Below, one piece after another: positions 23,801-36,400 of a stretch of DNA of 64,000 bases. Below the pieces are notes generated by a model. That model saw nothing but the letters and a program-made list of their open reading frames with translations, did not search any database and had not been told where the DNA came from. Position numbers and translations under genes: made by a program. Source of the stretch: Volvox africanus (lineage: Eukaryota; Chlorophyta; Chlorophyceae; Chlamydomonadales; Volvocaceae). Location: NCBI GenBank assembly GCA_030268105.1, contig BSDZ01000003.1, positions 5,503,001 through 5,567,000 of the forward strand, read 5' to 3'. The number at the start of each line of letters is the position of its first letter. Position 1 is the stretch's first letter.

Positions 23801-25794
23801 GCATCACTCATGCAGTGACACCTAAAAGCCTTCGGTCGGCAGCATAACGACAGCATGGCGTTCGGATTCGATGATGCGATGGTGGACCATTGGCCTTTTC
23901 GGAACCTCCAGACCATCCCTGAGATTCTCGGAGCGGCCGGACGATGAGGCTTGGGCTTTCTCAAGGCTGGCGCTCTGCTTCAGGACTTCATCCTTAAGGA
24001 CATGTTACATTTTAGAACGCCATCTTGGGGTTCCGTCCTGCGGCCTCTCACCCCCCATCCCTGTACTTGATGTGGCCACACAGCAGATGCCGCTATGGAT
24101 CAACACACTCATACCCTTACACTCAAACTCTTACAAGCCCCCAACGGAAAAGGACAATAGGACGCGTTGTGCGCCTGACGACGACAAGACGGAGCAAGGA
24201 TTCAAGAGGGAAAAATATTGCAAGGACGAACCATGTCTTCGGAGCACACCGGGCACCAACAGAGTGGGCCGGCCCTTTCCCCCAACTGAGGCCGTGAAGC
24301 CGGAGCCTTTATCGGGTCTCGTTATTGCTCATTCAGCCCTTGCCGCTAGCTTCGCATTTCCAGAGTCGCATTTCACAGGTCATACTGACGCACAGCACGA
24401 CTTAAGGGCACGTCACAGCAACTCCCTGGAATCATCAGGGTGCCCGGGGCCACACCCCTTCGGCCCCGGCAGGGGAAGGGGTACGCAGCCGCAGGAGAAG
24501 GCCCCAGCTTCTGCAGTTTACTGGGCCGCCAGCAGCCCAGGACCTGGCGCGGTTCAATCTTGCCTGGCCTTTGCTAATAGGAACTGAGGACCGCCCATCA
24601 GACTCATATCGCCACAGATCGGGCTCCCTCCCCACCCCGGGGGTGAGGGGGAACGGAATGCGACAAGTGGTACCAATCCACAACCTAGTTTGTCTGAGAA
24701 CGCGGAGGTCAATGCACCCGCATTCCCAGACAACCTGCCGACATATCAATTACGTACTTCACATGCAGCAATGCAAACTGCAATGATGTAAGTGCACGTG
24801 CTTCGTATCGAAATTGGCAAAGTCATCGTCGGGAATCTTCGTCAAGCCCGGAACGCTAACACAACACAACACGTACACATACACGTGCACATAAGTATAC
24901 GTATACCTGCACGAGTATATTATGGGAACACTGCGTTGTGTGGCATCCTGCAGTCGCGACCCTTCCCTATTCCAGCCGCTAGCCTCGGCCGCCCAGGACC
25001 TTCCCCGCCTCACCGGCGCTGCGACCCGGAGGCTAAGAACTTGAGGGAGTGGACGGCTAAACCTCGGAGACATGAATAAGTCCAGATGCATAGCGGTGCA
25101 TCCCCCCTACCAGCAGTTTGTTAGCATTCCAAATCATAACAAACGGAAACGTGGCCTTCAGTCCACCACCGATTCTAATCCCGATCCTCCCGGGGATAAT
25201 GCGAACACACACGGACCCATAAATGACCACATTGGCCGTACTTCACAACTCCGAATCCAGATCACAGAAACATCATTGTTCGTATCTTTTCCTATCGGGC
25301 CCTCATAGCGCCGACTGACTACGTTCACCACTGCCTGGCAAACAGCCACTTAATTGGAAGTAAAAAATGAAAGTGCATCCGGCACTTATCGCCGCCCGCC
25401 GTGCATCTCGTCCGGTAGCAAGGATGCAACCCCATCCACAACTTCGTCCTGCGGTCCGTGCCCTTTCCGGCAACCTCCGACATTTCACTTCTTTTCAACC
25501 CTAGGTAGTCCTCCAACGGCAACCAACAACCGCATTATGCCCGAACTCGGCTTGTCCTCAACTAGGTTGCGCACACTGCCAATAGGGCATCGCGACAAAC
25601 ATGCAAGCATATGCATATTTCTCCTTCAGCCTCCGCTCAAGGCATTTTGATGGGGATTAGCGACCCTGTCCGGTTCCCGTCCGCCCTCGTGGCAGCTAGG
25701 CAGGGCCAACAATCCGCGAGCCATCATGCGACCAAGAGCGGCTACCACCACTATCACCACCACCACCACTCCCCCACCCCACTGTGTCATCCGC
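20891..25794. other. Long region with no recognised gene
   Basis: 4.9 kb between the converging ends of the kinase and the next minus-strand gene. ORFs are scattered and none has protein-like composition or splice partners I could defend. The longest is a 238-residue frame at 23871-24587, of random appearance. No tRNA, rRNA or transposase was seen. Near 23388-23404 there is a GC palindrome (gggcccgggccc). Confidence 0.5.
21152..21156 (+). terminator. Candidate poly(A) signal TGTAA (NEK-like kinase)
   Basis: TGTAA about 260 bases downstream of the kinase stop codon at 20888-20890, a typical volvocine spacing. Confidence 0.5.
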
Positions 25795-28700
25795 TCACGT
25801 CTCATGTCCCTTCACGTGACCCGGCGCTTCCGAAGTGGCCATTTCTCGCCGCAACGCCCTGGGAGCCTGCGGCCCAGCGTCGTCCGACAAGCAACCCCGC
25901 GTCCCAATCACGTTGTGCCCCGGGCGGCCGCTGCCGGCGGCTACAAGCCCCTTGGCGCTGCCGACTCCGTGCAGCTGACTGTGGCTCTGTCCCGGGCATT
26001 GGACCTGGCCCTGATACACCCCGGTCGGCACTTGCGTATGCACGGCAACATAGCTGTCTACCTGCTCCCTGGTGACCATCATAGGGCCCAGGCTGACGCC
26101 CCCGCTGGGAGCAGCCAATCCTGGAATGCCTGTAGCGCTAGCGCGCCTACCGCGCGCGAACCTGACACCTGTCGTCTGCACCTCCCCCTCACCGGCCAAT
26201 GATTGTACTGCACCGGTCATCTGCAGCGCCCCGGGGCCGGCGGCCATGTTGGCTTTGACCCGCGGGGCATCCAGTCCGAGCCTCGGCACCATGTCCAGCA
26301 TCCGGTGGTCCAGGGGCCCGCCGCCAGCATAGCCCTTGATAAGTCCCGGGACGCTCGCGGAGGCACTGGTCTCTCCGCTAACGCTGCTGCCGCCGAGTAC
26401 CGGGGCTTTGGTACAGCTGCTGGCCGCAGTTGGGCTGATCACGCCGCCACCACAACTTGGCCCGGCGTATGACTCCCGCGCCGGCCGAAAGTTACCTGAA
26501 AGATGCGCCCCAGAGGGACCTGCGAAATTGCTGCCGCTGCTGTCGCGACTGGCCGCCGCCGCCGCCGCTGCGCGGATGCGAGATGGTGACGCCAGACTGT
26601 TCGGTGGCTCCGGGTCCCAAGGACAGCTAATACTGGCGCGTCGGGGCGCTCGGCCTGGCAGCACCAGCAGCGGCGGCCCCTCGCCGCTCCCCGCCCCGCT
26701 CCCGCCAAGGGCAGCCGCCCTCGGTGACATTGCTGTCGTGAAGCTCCCTCCGGACGCCCGCACCCGAGTTCCCTGAAATTCCGGATGCCGCGAGAGTCGT
26801 TCCCGGATAGTACATGTCGGTTCTTGCAGCATTTCTAAAGTCAACAACAACACCAAGAATACGGCGGTTGCGGCGGCTCACTGTCTGCTGCCACCACGTT
26901 CACACGTCTCATGCACAGTTGCACACCCATCTTGGCTCTCAAGCCCTCCCTAGAGTTTCCCAATCTGCCAGATGCTTCTCTTAGGCAGCGTAGATCAACT
27001 TGGTATGCCGCAGCCGATCGAAATCCAGATCAAGGTCAAGATCAAGATCCAGGTCAAGATCCAGGTCAAGATCCAGATGCAAACCTACTGACTCATCCCA
27101 AGGTCCTCCTGTCCCCGCTACCCACCTCCGCGTTGAGGGTCATGGATGCGCGGATTCCGGAAGGCAGCATCAACGACGACAGCGCCTCTGCCACGTGACG
27201 TGGCACCGTACGGGGTATGGGCGCCAGCGGCAGTCGCTCCGGGTAGTGTGAGTCCGGGCCGTCACCGCCTATGCCGCCGAAGCCCTCGGGTGCCGACATC
27301 AGCAGCAGGGTATGTCGGTGCTCCCCAGGCTCATAGGCGGTGCGGGCGAACACACGGATGGCCTCATCTGAGCGCGCATTGGAGCGGGGCGAGGCGGGAC
27401 GTGGGGTGGGACATAAGAATGCATCCAGGTGTTGCTCCCGAAGTTGGGGAGAAGAAGGCGGGGACCGAGCAATTAACCGAACAACAGCGAGGGACGAGGC
27501 CAGGGAAGGGGTGGGTGGGTTGAGCAAGCAGCAGAAGATGCGGCAAACCCATCAGGGAGGCCTAATGTAGGCAAGAGTCAGGAGCTCAGCCCCCCAGCCA
27601 GTTCCGAACCCACCAGCCCGCGAGCTCCCCCCGTGAGCCATGACGGTGGGGCTCAGCAGCACGGGGCCTGACGGCTCGTCCAGCGGTGGCAGCCGGGGTG
27701 TAGTCGCTCCCGTTGCGCCAACGAAGGATCTCTCCCCCCCCACGACTCCCCCGGCCTGGTCGACATCCTCGCCACTCTCCTCGCCACAATCCTCCTCCTC
27801 CGGCTGCTGCTGCTGCTGCTGCTGCTCCAACTGCTCCAACTGCTGGTGGTTTTGCTGCTGCTGCTGGGAAAGTCGCTGTTGCCGCCCATCATCGCCCTTT
27901 ATAGACGCGACGCTGGGTCTGCCCCGTCCGTCTTTCAGGCGAAGGCTGCTAGAGCCCCGCCGAGGATGCAGCATTAAGCTGTCAGTGGCCCGGCGCCCCC
28001 GACACACTTTCCCAGGGCCGGCCGGAAAGTTCCGCCGAGCGGGGCCCGCAGGGTCACCCGGAGGTGATGGCGTTAATCCACCGCCGTGATGGTATCCAGA
28101 CCTGCACGCCGGCGTCAGAGGCTCACTCACCGCCTGATCTACTGCTGATAGCTGCACTGCGGCCGCCGGCGACGGCGGCTCACCTCCGCTGACGGTGGCC
28201 GCAGTAGAATATCCGGCGCGTCGGGCTGACGGCGAGGTATTACTGCGGCGGCGTGGATGTGAGACGCTGGGTGGAATTGGAAAGCCCGCGGTTGCGCTAC
28301 GGGAAGCGCGTGGACCGCCAGGCACTGCACTGCCACCGGCACCGACACCGCTGCTTCCCGCGACGCCAGCTCCCTCGGATAGGTCCAGATGTGCATAGCG
28401 GGGCTGCCAGTCCAAGATGTCGACTCCATTACCCTCTTTTATTGGTCATCGCGTGTTGAAGGGGAGCAAAAACATTGGTTTCGGTTTCTTGCGGCGTTCA
28501 GTTGCGTATGAAAATAACTGGTTTGTGATTCAGCAAGGTGCCCATTAAGGAATTCGTATGCACGTGCGGATAAACGCAAGGAATGCGAAGGTCTGGACGT
28601 GTGGAAACATGTGCCAACATGATGCAAGGGGAGCAGGGAAGCATGCGGAGCTGAGCTGAGAACATATGAAGTAGACGTACAGGGAATTATACACATGCAC

Positions 28701-29304
28701 AGGGTTTTGTACGGAAAAAGTGGTCGATTTGATCCCCATAATGCAAGGAGCTGTGTTGATGGGGATAGGATGCGATGCAGTATGGTGGGTGCCGGGTTCA
28801 GCACGTCCCGAGGCGGGTGCTGGGCCGTACACCAGCCACGAGGGGTCCACCCTGATTGAGTGTGCGTGGATATTCAGCATGCAAGAGATTCAGCGGCGGA
28901 ATGGAAAGGATGTGCGATTGTGGGCATGAGGCGCTCCAGGCCCTAAAACCCGGATTATCGTTAGCTCGTACCTGTCCGCTCGTTGTAACACGACTCCTGC
29001 CAGCTCTGGGCCGCCACGCGCACCTCGCTCAGCCGCTCGCGGTGGATTGAGACATTCAGGCCTCTTTTCAGCTGGTCTGTGAGCCGCGATGCTTCGTTAA
29101 ACACTTCGAAGTAACTGTTATGCCCTTGCGCTTCCACCTGATGCTTGCGTTCAAGCTGCGGAAGCAGTAAAATTTTGTTAAATCTAAGGTTACGGTCACG
29201 TTGCATTCCCTCGCGCGAGGCGGCCCCTAAGATACGTCAGGCCAAAGTGGCCCACAAAGCCCTACCTGAGAAATGAAAGCGTCGTAACTATTTCCAGCGG
29301 ACAT
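25795..29304 (-). CDS. Unknown protein: short helical N-terminus, long disordered body (partial model)
   Basis: The start is well supported. Exon 1 (29304-29266) encodes MSAGNSYDAFISQ. Exon 2 (29155-28972) continues in phase with LERKHQVEAQGHNSYFEVF and LTDQLKRGLNVSIHRERLSEV, an amphipathic, possibly coiled-coil segment. Exon 3 probably starts at 28435 (GNGVDILDWQPRYAHLDLSE) and reads to about 27560 through Ser/Pro/Gly sequence with a polyglutamine and Glu stretch. A further exon around 27500-27126 includes ARTAYEPGEHRHTLLLMSAP. The last open frame, from about 26840 to TGA at 25795-25797, is Ser/Gly/Ala-rich with MVTREQVDSYVAVHTQVPTG near its end. Borders between exons 3, 4 and 5 could not be settled. 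No known domain is recognised. The intron between 26840 and 27126 contains a 12-bp minisatellite. Confidence 0.5.
27022..27080. repeat. Minisatellite of about 12 bp (gatccaggtcaa-like)
   Basis: Short tandem copies alternating aagatc, caggtc and gatcca steps, inside a probable intron of the minus-strand unknown gene. The frames through it (Asp-Gln or Ser-Arg repeats) are artefacts. Confidence 0.75.
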
Positions 29305-32007
29305 TTTCAAGACCAGTCAAGCTTCAGGGCATCCCTTTTGGCCTCCAAATGCCCAATGTACTGCGGAAAGGTGACGACAGAGGTAAGCACGCAGATTTTA
29401 AAGCTCACCATTATTACATAAATAATATTCTATCGGAAATTAATTTTCAGCTTGCTCTTCTAGGTGTTGGGCGGGCTGAACCAAAAAGCTAGTGTACGAT
29501 ACAATGCCCGACTCGCGAAAAGCCACTTTGCTTATACAAAGAGGTAGACAAGAGTTTTCTTTCTAATTATATGTATGTATCCTTTCCGATGACATAGTGA
29601 CACCTTTGTGAAAGGGGCGGGCGGTGAGTGCGAGCACAGGTGTGGAGCCTTATTCAAATGCAGTGCCCATTCAGCTTTCAATAATAAGAATATTGTGATT
29701 CGTACCTGGACTCTTGGATCACACACACCCTTCAGCAGGGGTTACATGTATCCAGAAGCTACCTTGTTGAGGTTTCCTTGCCAACCGAAGGTCAATGGAA
29801 TTGCCTTCTCTCAAATCATAAGCGTGTCCAGAGCATCTTATAAGCTTGTCCGGTCGTTGTCCAAAATGCCAGCAAGGGCCAGCTCGCACGCCTGACCACT
29901 ATTCTGTAGCTAACCAACGTCTAGCTGCGTCGAATGCGTTGAAACCCCTTTCTAGCGAGTATACTGTCGGAGTAAGATTCTTCTTCAACAATAATCATTG
30001 TGATGCAGCTTTTCAAGGGAATTTTCGTTCTCGTGTCCGTACGGTGCAAGCTAATCCTTACCTTTGTTTCACGCCAGTTCATGCCTAGGGCCTTATGACC
30101 CACCCAACTTTTCCTTAGCCTCGACTTACCCGTAATACAATCAATCATCTTATTTTATCCCAATGTGTGAAATAACGAACGAAGTCTACATTTTCCAAAG
30201 CTATCTCAAAGTGACAGGCTCAATTCAGAACTTCGTCTAGCCTCGCAGGGCCTCGCCAAGAAACGCCATGAGTCCAGTCACTAGCGCCATAGGTATTTGC
30301 AACATCACGGACGCATGGGACATGAAATAGCAACACCGGATATGTTCTGAGTTCAGACCTTCCCCCATACGTGCAGCTACATGCCAAACAGGCCGGTCCA
30401 GGCAGCACTGGTCTGTTCAAATGCCGCGACGTAACATTGCACCGTTGATGCACGGAGCAGGCTTTGCCTGCCGCACGGAGGGGGTGCGGAATATGAACGG
30501 AAGGTCTGATGCGTTGTGGACAACAGCCCCGGTAGTTGCCTTGCCGGACCTGAAGAAGCTGTAGGATATACGTAAGCCATGACAGCTGCGCAGAGCAACG
30601 ACGAGCATGACGTGGCTTTAAATGCGCTGACCCTGGCTGGGTCAGTATTCCGGTGCCTCAGTCCGCCATTGTAATTAAATATAAATAAGCACAGCCACAT
30701 GTTGCCAATAAGGCCCAGCCCATGCCGAAGCGAGAGTTGCGACCCACCATCGCTCTTGTCAAGTCCGCGGACATAACTCCGCCAACAGCTTTACCGAGTG
30801 ACGAGGGCAGCTATGCTTTGCAATTGAAACAACGGCCGGAAAGAGACAGCCACAGCCATTAACTGAGCCGAATGGCTACGACTCACCTGTTTTTTCTCCA
30901 GTCCTCCATAAAACATGTGACGAATTCCTCGACAGTATAGAACAGTGAACTGCTCCACAGCACAGCACAGCAAAGCGCCCCGAATCACTGACATCCCCCA
31001 AACTCACAACGCAGCCAGGGCCCCGTCACTAAATCCTAAACCTCGTCCTAGCTGTCGACGGGAACTAAATAAACTTACGCGCCTATGGGCCTGGTAGGCG
31101 GAACCCTCCAATGGTTACATATCCCACATGAAGCCCCCCCTGCGTCTTCAACTCTCTTTGCCAGCCCACGTGGACCTACGGGGCTCACGCAACGGCCCAA
31201 ACAACTTCACTTAATGCAATTAGGGATGTTTCCGCCCCCCCTCCGTCGCCGGAGCACCTCACAACTCCCTTGCGTCCACAGACAGCCATGGCGGCCATCC
31301 GATCCAGTGAACTTCAGAAGGCTTACCGAGAAGCAGAAGCTTGGCACGAGAGGACGGAGAGAAATCGGGTTGGGGGGATGGATGGAATGGAATGTGGCTG
31401 CCTTCAATAGCTGCCTTCAACAGCCGGGCTTTGGAAAGAAATCATGGAAGCAATTCTTGTATCCGGCACTAAGGGCTAACATGTGTAATAACGTGGCGTC
31501 TTTGGGTTGAGTTGGAGTGGGGAATAGGGAGAGGGAATGGAGAGACCTGGGGCTGCGGGTCCCCGGATCCTGCCCCACCTGGTTGGGACTGTCCGCTGGG
31601 ACGTTCAGCAGTATGGCCAAAATATTATCTTTCTGTCTCTTGGGTGCCCTGTAGTCCTCTCCCTCGTACCCTTGTACCCATTAGCAGCTGATCAAAATTC
31701 CATCCTTAGTCCCACTTAGGCGCATAGATCTGATCTCCAAGACCAAGCCCAAGGTTTAGATGAGCTAACGATCGATCATCACAACAGGAACCCTAGAAGC
31801 CGGACACACCACGGGTCGCTCACACGCCTAAATATCAACGCGTTTGTTGGTCGGCCATCAGCTGTCACACTCGCTTCACCCGTTATGAAGAAATTGCTTT
31901 GGCTCATCGCATCGAGCGGCATTCCAAGACTCCATGCAGAAACCCTTATTAGCCAATAGTCACCCAGCACACACACACACACACACACACACAGGGCGCC
32001 GTGTCAT
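29305..32007. other. Intergenic region, no gene recognised
   Basis: 2.7 kb upstream of the minus-strand unknown gene and downstream of the WW-like gene. It is AT-richer than the coding regions between about 29400 and 30200. ORFs are short and random-looking. TTACA at 31115-31119 is a possible minus-strand poly(A) signal for the WW-like gene. A CA microsatellite lies at its right end. Confidence 0.5.
31968..31993. repeat. (CA)n microsatellite
   Basis: About 13 CA units just past the 3' end of the WW-like gene on the minus strand. Confidence 0.9.
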
Positions 32008-33215
32008 TTATTCATCCTCCTGGGGAATGGGTAGCCGGAGCCAGGCCAGGTCCGGCGGTCGGTCCCACCGGGACTCCTTCGTCGCCTGGTTGAAGAAATA
32101 TTGCCGGCTTTGCTCAGTAGACCAGCTCTGTGGGGCCACGACGCGGGCGGGAAGCCGGCAACTACGTTCGGTTTGCGCATTAGGCAGAAGTGCTCGGGCA
32201 GGGAGGCGAGGTGGGGCAAGCAGGGGGAGTTTCACGAGGGCCGGCGGAGGGTAGGAACAGAATGTGAGGACGGGGCATTGCGCTGCAGAGGTGCAATGAG
32301 TAACAGTGAACGTGATTTCAAGGAGGCGGGGGAGGGAGCCACCTATCGCTCCAGCTAGAGATGACAACATGAGTAGAAAATGTGCGTAGATCAATGGAAC
32401 ATTTGTGCAGTGGTACCCGCAGCTGTTATCTAGCACTGCGAGCCGAGCCCTATCCAGGCCCCCCGCGGATTTTGGGTCCGCATCCTGTGACAGCAAACAC
32501 AATAGGTGGTGGCAGCATCACAGGGCAGACGATTTACTCGTTGTCACAAATCCCTGCATGGCGCGGCGTCCCAAAGTTGCTTCATAGTGGCTGTGCGAGG
32601 CCAAGCGCCCAGCGCGCATGCGGTTTTATGAGTGCGCTTGCGCTCGCCAGCAACGCCAATTGAACTTGCAGGACCGGGATATGAGGAGCTGGTTGAGCTG
32701 CAATGTGAGCTACAGTTTTCCAATATCGGTGTCCCGTAGTCCCGGCCGGGGGGGGGGGGTCGATTGTGTTTGTGGGCCACAAGGTGCTGAACCTAACCCC
32801 AACCCATCCATTTAGAGCCCATGGGATTCGGATATCAACCTGAAGGAGACCCACCTCGAACCACGTCCATTGAAAGCGGTTGGGCTCCTCTGTCAGGCGC
32901 TCTCCGCTGGGAGATAGCCAGTACCGCTTCCCAGACTCGTCCTCATGAGGACTGCTGCCCGGGTCTTCAAACTGCACTGCACCTGTCACCTGCTTTGTCC
33001 AATATATTTGACCAAGCCAACTTTGAATATGAAGGGCATAGCCTTTACGTACGAACAGATATTGCAAACACAACGGTCCTTGCCTCGTTATAGTAGTAAT
33101 AGGTTGTTGATTCCTGCACAGTTTTTGCGCTTTCTTGTGCTGTCACTTCGGACGCCAAAAGCCGAAATGCAACGGCTAAAACGAACCACAACACCCATAA
33201 CAGTCGACAAGTCAT
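32008..33215 (-). CDS. Small signal-sequence protein with tandem WW-like motifs
   Basis: A phase-consistent model uses exons 33215-33070, 33020-32855 and 32127-32008, giving 143 residues. The N-terminus MTCRLLWVLWFVLAVAFRLL is a hydrophobic signal peptide or anchor, followed by ASEVTAQESA. Aromatic cores typical of WW domains then recur: STTYYYYNEART, GQIYWTKQVTGAVQFEDP, GKRYWLSPSGERLTEEP, and SWSTEQSRQYFFNQATKE closed by SRWDRP. The last is a good WW core (Y-F-F-N-x-x-T then W-x-x-P). WW domains bind Pro-rich or phospho-Ser/Thr-Pro peptides, normally in cytosol or nucleus. The first intron in this model is only 49 bases, so that border is doubtful. A possible extra exon near 32700 (LNQLLISRSCKFNW) cannot be excluded. 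The stop is TAA at 32008-32010. It lies head to head with the F-box gene. Confidence 0.55.
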
Positions 33216-33443
33216 TTATAGCGCTGAAAAAGCAACAGATTTGGCTTGTCTTGGCTAGAACACTGCTGAGGATAGAGATGTCCCGTTCCCCATTATAACG
33301 TGTCCAGCTCCGAAGTCCTGCCGGTAGCTACCCGAGCTTCCGTGTCCGACCTCTTAGGTACTGTTTAAAACCTTCGAAATGTTTCGCATTTAAGTTATTC
33401 GACATGTAACACAAGCAAAGGGGACAGACTCTTTATAGTCGGA
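33216..33443. promoter_or_regulatory. 228-bp divergent promoter region
   Basis: Only 228 bases separate the WW-like gene start (minus, 33215) from the F-box gene start (plus, 33444). Both promoters must overlap or be shared. No defined box was recognised. Confidence 0.45.
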
Positions 33444-36400
33444 ATGTCGCTTTCCGTCACTACCGAGTTCGTAAGGCAACTTTTCGACCTTTTTACACAA
33501 CCTGCATACGGAAAGGTGTTAGAAATATGTACAGTATGCGGCCGAGAACCTTTAGCCGAACCATCTCAGAAGTACTTTTCCTCATTAGCTGCACCTAGCG
33601 CATGTTGTGACACCATACCGTCGGTAGAACTGACCGTTGATGCCCTGGAGCAAATATTTATGCGATGTGACGTTGATACATTGATTGGAGTGGTGCCTGC
33701 CGTATGCAAGGCCTGGCGTCTCGTCGCTTCTTCCTGTGGCCTATGGCGCCACCGGCTTTCACCGAAGCTGATGGTAGGCGCCCTTCCCATCCGCGTCAAA
33801 AGTCGTTTTTGGATTCAAAATAATTTCAGCTCTGGTTCGTGCCATTCGGGCGTCAGCTTGGCAAGGGCGCTCAACGGCTCAAGCCTCCTACGGTCGTTGG
33901 CTGTTGGCCGTTGGCCACGTGCTGTGCACTATTTCCAGAGCTCCATAGTCTCCCGAGACATCTGTTGCCGTTAGCGAATCCATTTGGATACGGCCACACT
34001 CAGATAAAGATGAAAAGATCTTTACGCTCGCCATGTAGATTCCCTCAGAGGGCATGCATCTCACGTACTGCGCCATGTCCAATCGTGCATATCGCTTGGC
34101 GTTCTGCAGGGTGAGCTGGACTCGCTCGCGGCGCTAGGACCTCCTTTAGCTCCCTCAAGCCTGTTCCTCATCATGCAGGGCCGCAACTTTCTCAGAAACC
34201 CGGTAAGACACACCGTCCTCAAGGGACTGGCTAAACGGTTGAGTAACTATGGGAGAAGTAGAGCGCCGCATGTGGCAAGCATGTGGTGGGGTTGAGGCCA
34301 GCCTTACCGGGGGGTCGGAGCTACCACCACCACCACCGGTAAGGCTTACGGTGTCCCTTACGTTGAAGTGACTACCGCTGCTCTCATCTTACACGGGGCC
34401 TCTTACGGGATAGGTTAGTTTGGGACGTGCTTCGGTTGCACCTGACCCGGGGCATCTCCTTCCGGTCGTGTCTCTGTCGTTTTTCTGCCCCTTCCTTGCC
34501 GTTGCGCAGACATTCCGCCGCGATGCCAACACGCAGCCGCAGCTGCGGCGGGCAACGGCACGGAGCAAATACCAGCGCAGCGCCTGGGTAGGTGCCTGGG
34601 CCAGATTGGCGCCCACATCGTGATTGCCACACGTGAAAGAATCGGATATACCATAGCTGCGATGAAGGCCTCTCCCAAATGGTTCCTCTGTCCCACTTAG
34701 CATATGCCATGCTCCTCGTGATATCATCAAGGGTTATGCTGGGGATTGGGGCTGGTCCTTGTCCAGTGCGCTAATGTGCACCATGTGTGATCCGCGACGC
34801 CCCTCAGTCACCGTCTTTGAGCGGCATGCGCTTACAGTCTGTTCCTCTCGTCTGCTTAAGGCACGAGTAACCGCTGCAACAGGTAACGACGACGGCCATG
34901 GGCGACGGCATTGCATGGGAGGCACCGCCGGCAGGCATGCGGACATATGACACAGCGGCGACTGCCAACCCGCCGCCTCCGTTACCGTACCCAGGCACCG
35001 TCTCCCGCCTCGCGACACAGCAGCACCCGCAGCACCTTCAGGGCTTTTCCGGCAACGGCAGCGGCGGATTCGGAATCTGGGGCAGCGCTGTTCGGGGACG
35101 GGATGAACACCAGCCCGGCTGCCTGGCGACTGCCAACGACTGGTGTGAGGTGGTGCAGGTCGGTACGCGGCTAGGTGGGGGTGGCGCGGGCGTAGCTATG
35201 AAGGAGTTGAGTATTGGAGTGCAGGATCAATGCAACTGAGTCGTACACACCGTTTAACTGACAAACGAGTTGTGGAACTGGTTAGCCGCTTGATTGGCGG
35301 CTTAAATCACACGATTTAAGCCGAGGTTTGCACGGGTCTGACCGTTGGTGGACTTGGGGTGGTGTCAGGTGAGGTGCAACTGTCATCGCAAAGGATTGTG
35401 TAATCTGGATTTCAACTCGGCGCAGCGGTGCCAGTCTGTCGCACTGGACGTCGGATCTCTTGTGTGTGTATGGGTGTGTGAATTTGTGTATGCATGAACA
35501 TATATGTGGGTGTATGTATGTGGTTATCGTAGACCTTCATGGCCCCCAACTGACACCCGAACCCTCCTGATGTCGCATGCTGTTGGGGGTGTTAATCCAA
35601 CATCTCTCTACCATTTGCTACCAACATTTTGTAGCAACCTAGCCCCGATTTTGTTACCTGTTAGTCGTGGTATATGTCTTTAAAAAGTCCGAAATGTCGG
35701 GCCCAAACCTCGCGCCTCTCAAGTGTCCCTCCAGGTTGCAATGGAGATATCATCCGCTGCTATCTCAACCTACTGCTCCGGGACGCCGACTTCGCTGCGC
35801 CCTGGTTCAGACTCCATGTCACTTTCCTTCCATCCCTCCCATCTATTTCGCCGAAAAACTAATGTTGCGATTGTCCGCCTCCGCCTCCTCCATGGCCCCT
35901 GTCTAAATCCGGATTGTCCGGCAATTATCCAGGTGGTCGACTTTGACTGGGAACTGCAGCACCGCGGCCTGACAGCAGCCCAGGCGGCGCACCTGCTGGA
36001 TGCGGAGCTGAGCCTGAGGCTCAGCGTACATGTGGGGGCAAGGTGCGCTGCCAGGAGCCCCGGATCCTCACCTATACCACTGTGTCGAAACAATTACCCG
36101 TCCCACGTTATAGCGCACGGATTGGTTTTCGTACTCGTCCGAGGAAATTTTGTCGCTAGGTGTTTTTTCATACGGTACTCAACACATCTCCCTTGCCCCC
36201 CATCATTTAGCCTCGCTTTAGCATACGCTGAGTACAGGGTTGGTCAGCTTCTCCGTCTCTAGGCTTGTTTCGCGTAACATCACACATGCCGCTCTGCCTC
36301 GCCATCGCTTCTCTTCACCATCCTCCCCGCAGATGGGACTGTGTGGGACAGTACAGCATTGGCTTGCTCCTGGACGAGGGCAACGGCAACGCCAATGGCT

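Noticed and set aside
23871..24587. 238-codon plus-strand ORF
   Set aside because: Composition is random, there are no splice partners or domain-like blocks, and it lies in a region where no other coding signal is seen.
26627..26881. Minus-strand frame beginning MSRRNRRILGVVVDFRNAAR
   Set aside because: It competes with the longer frame that runs to 25795. The good acceptor ending GACTTTAG and the longer open frame favour the other reading, although this remains unsettled.
31085..31510. 141-codon plus-strand ORF
   Set aside because: No domain-like composition and no support from neighbouring exons; likely chance in GC-rich DNA.
33830..34109. Possible additional F-box exon starting LWFVPFGRQLGKG
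   Set aside because: Skipping it gives a direct phase-0 splice from 33773 to 34110 into a typical FBA domain start. It is kept only as an alternative.
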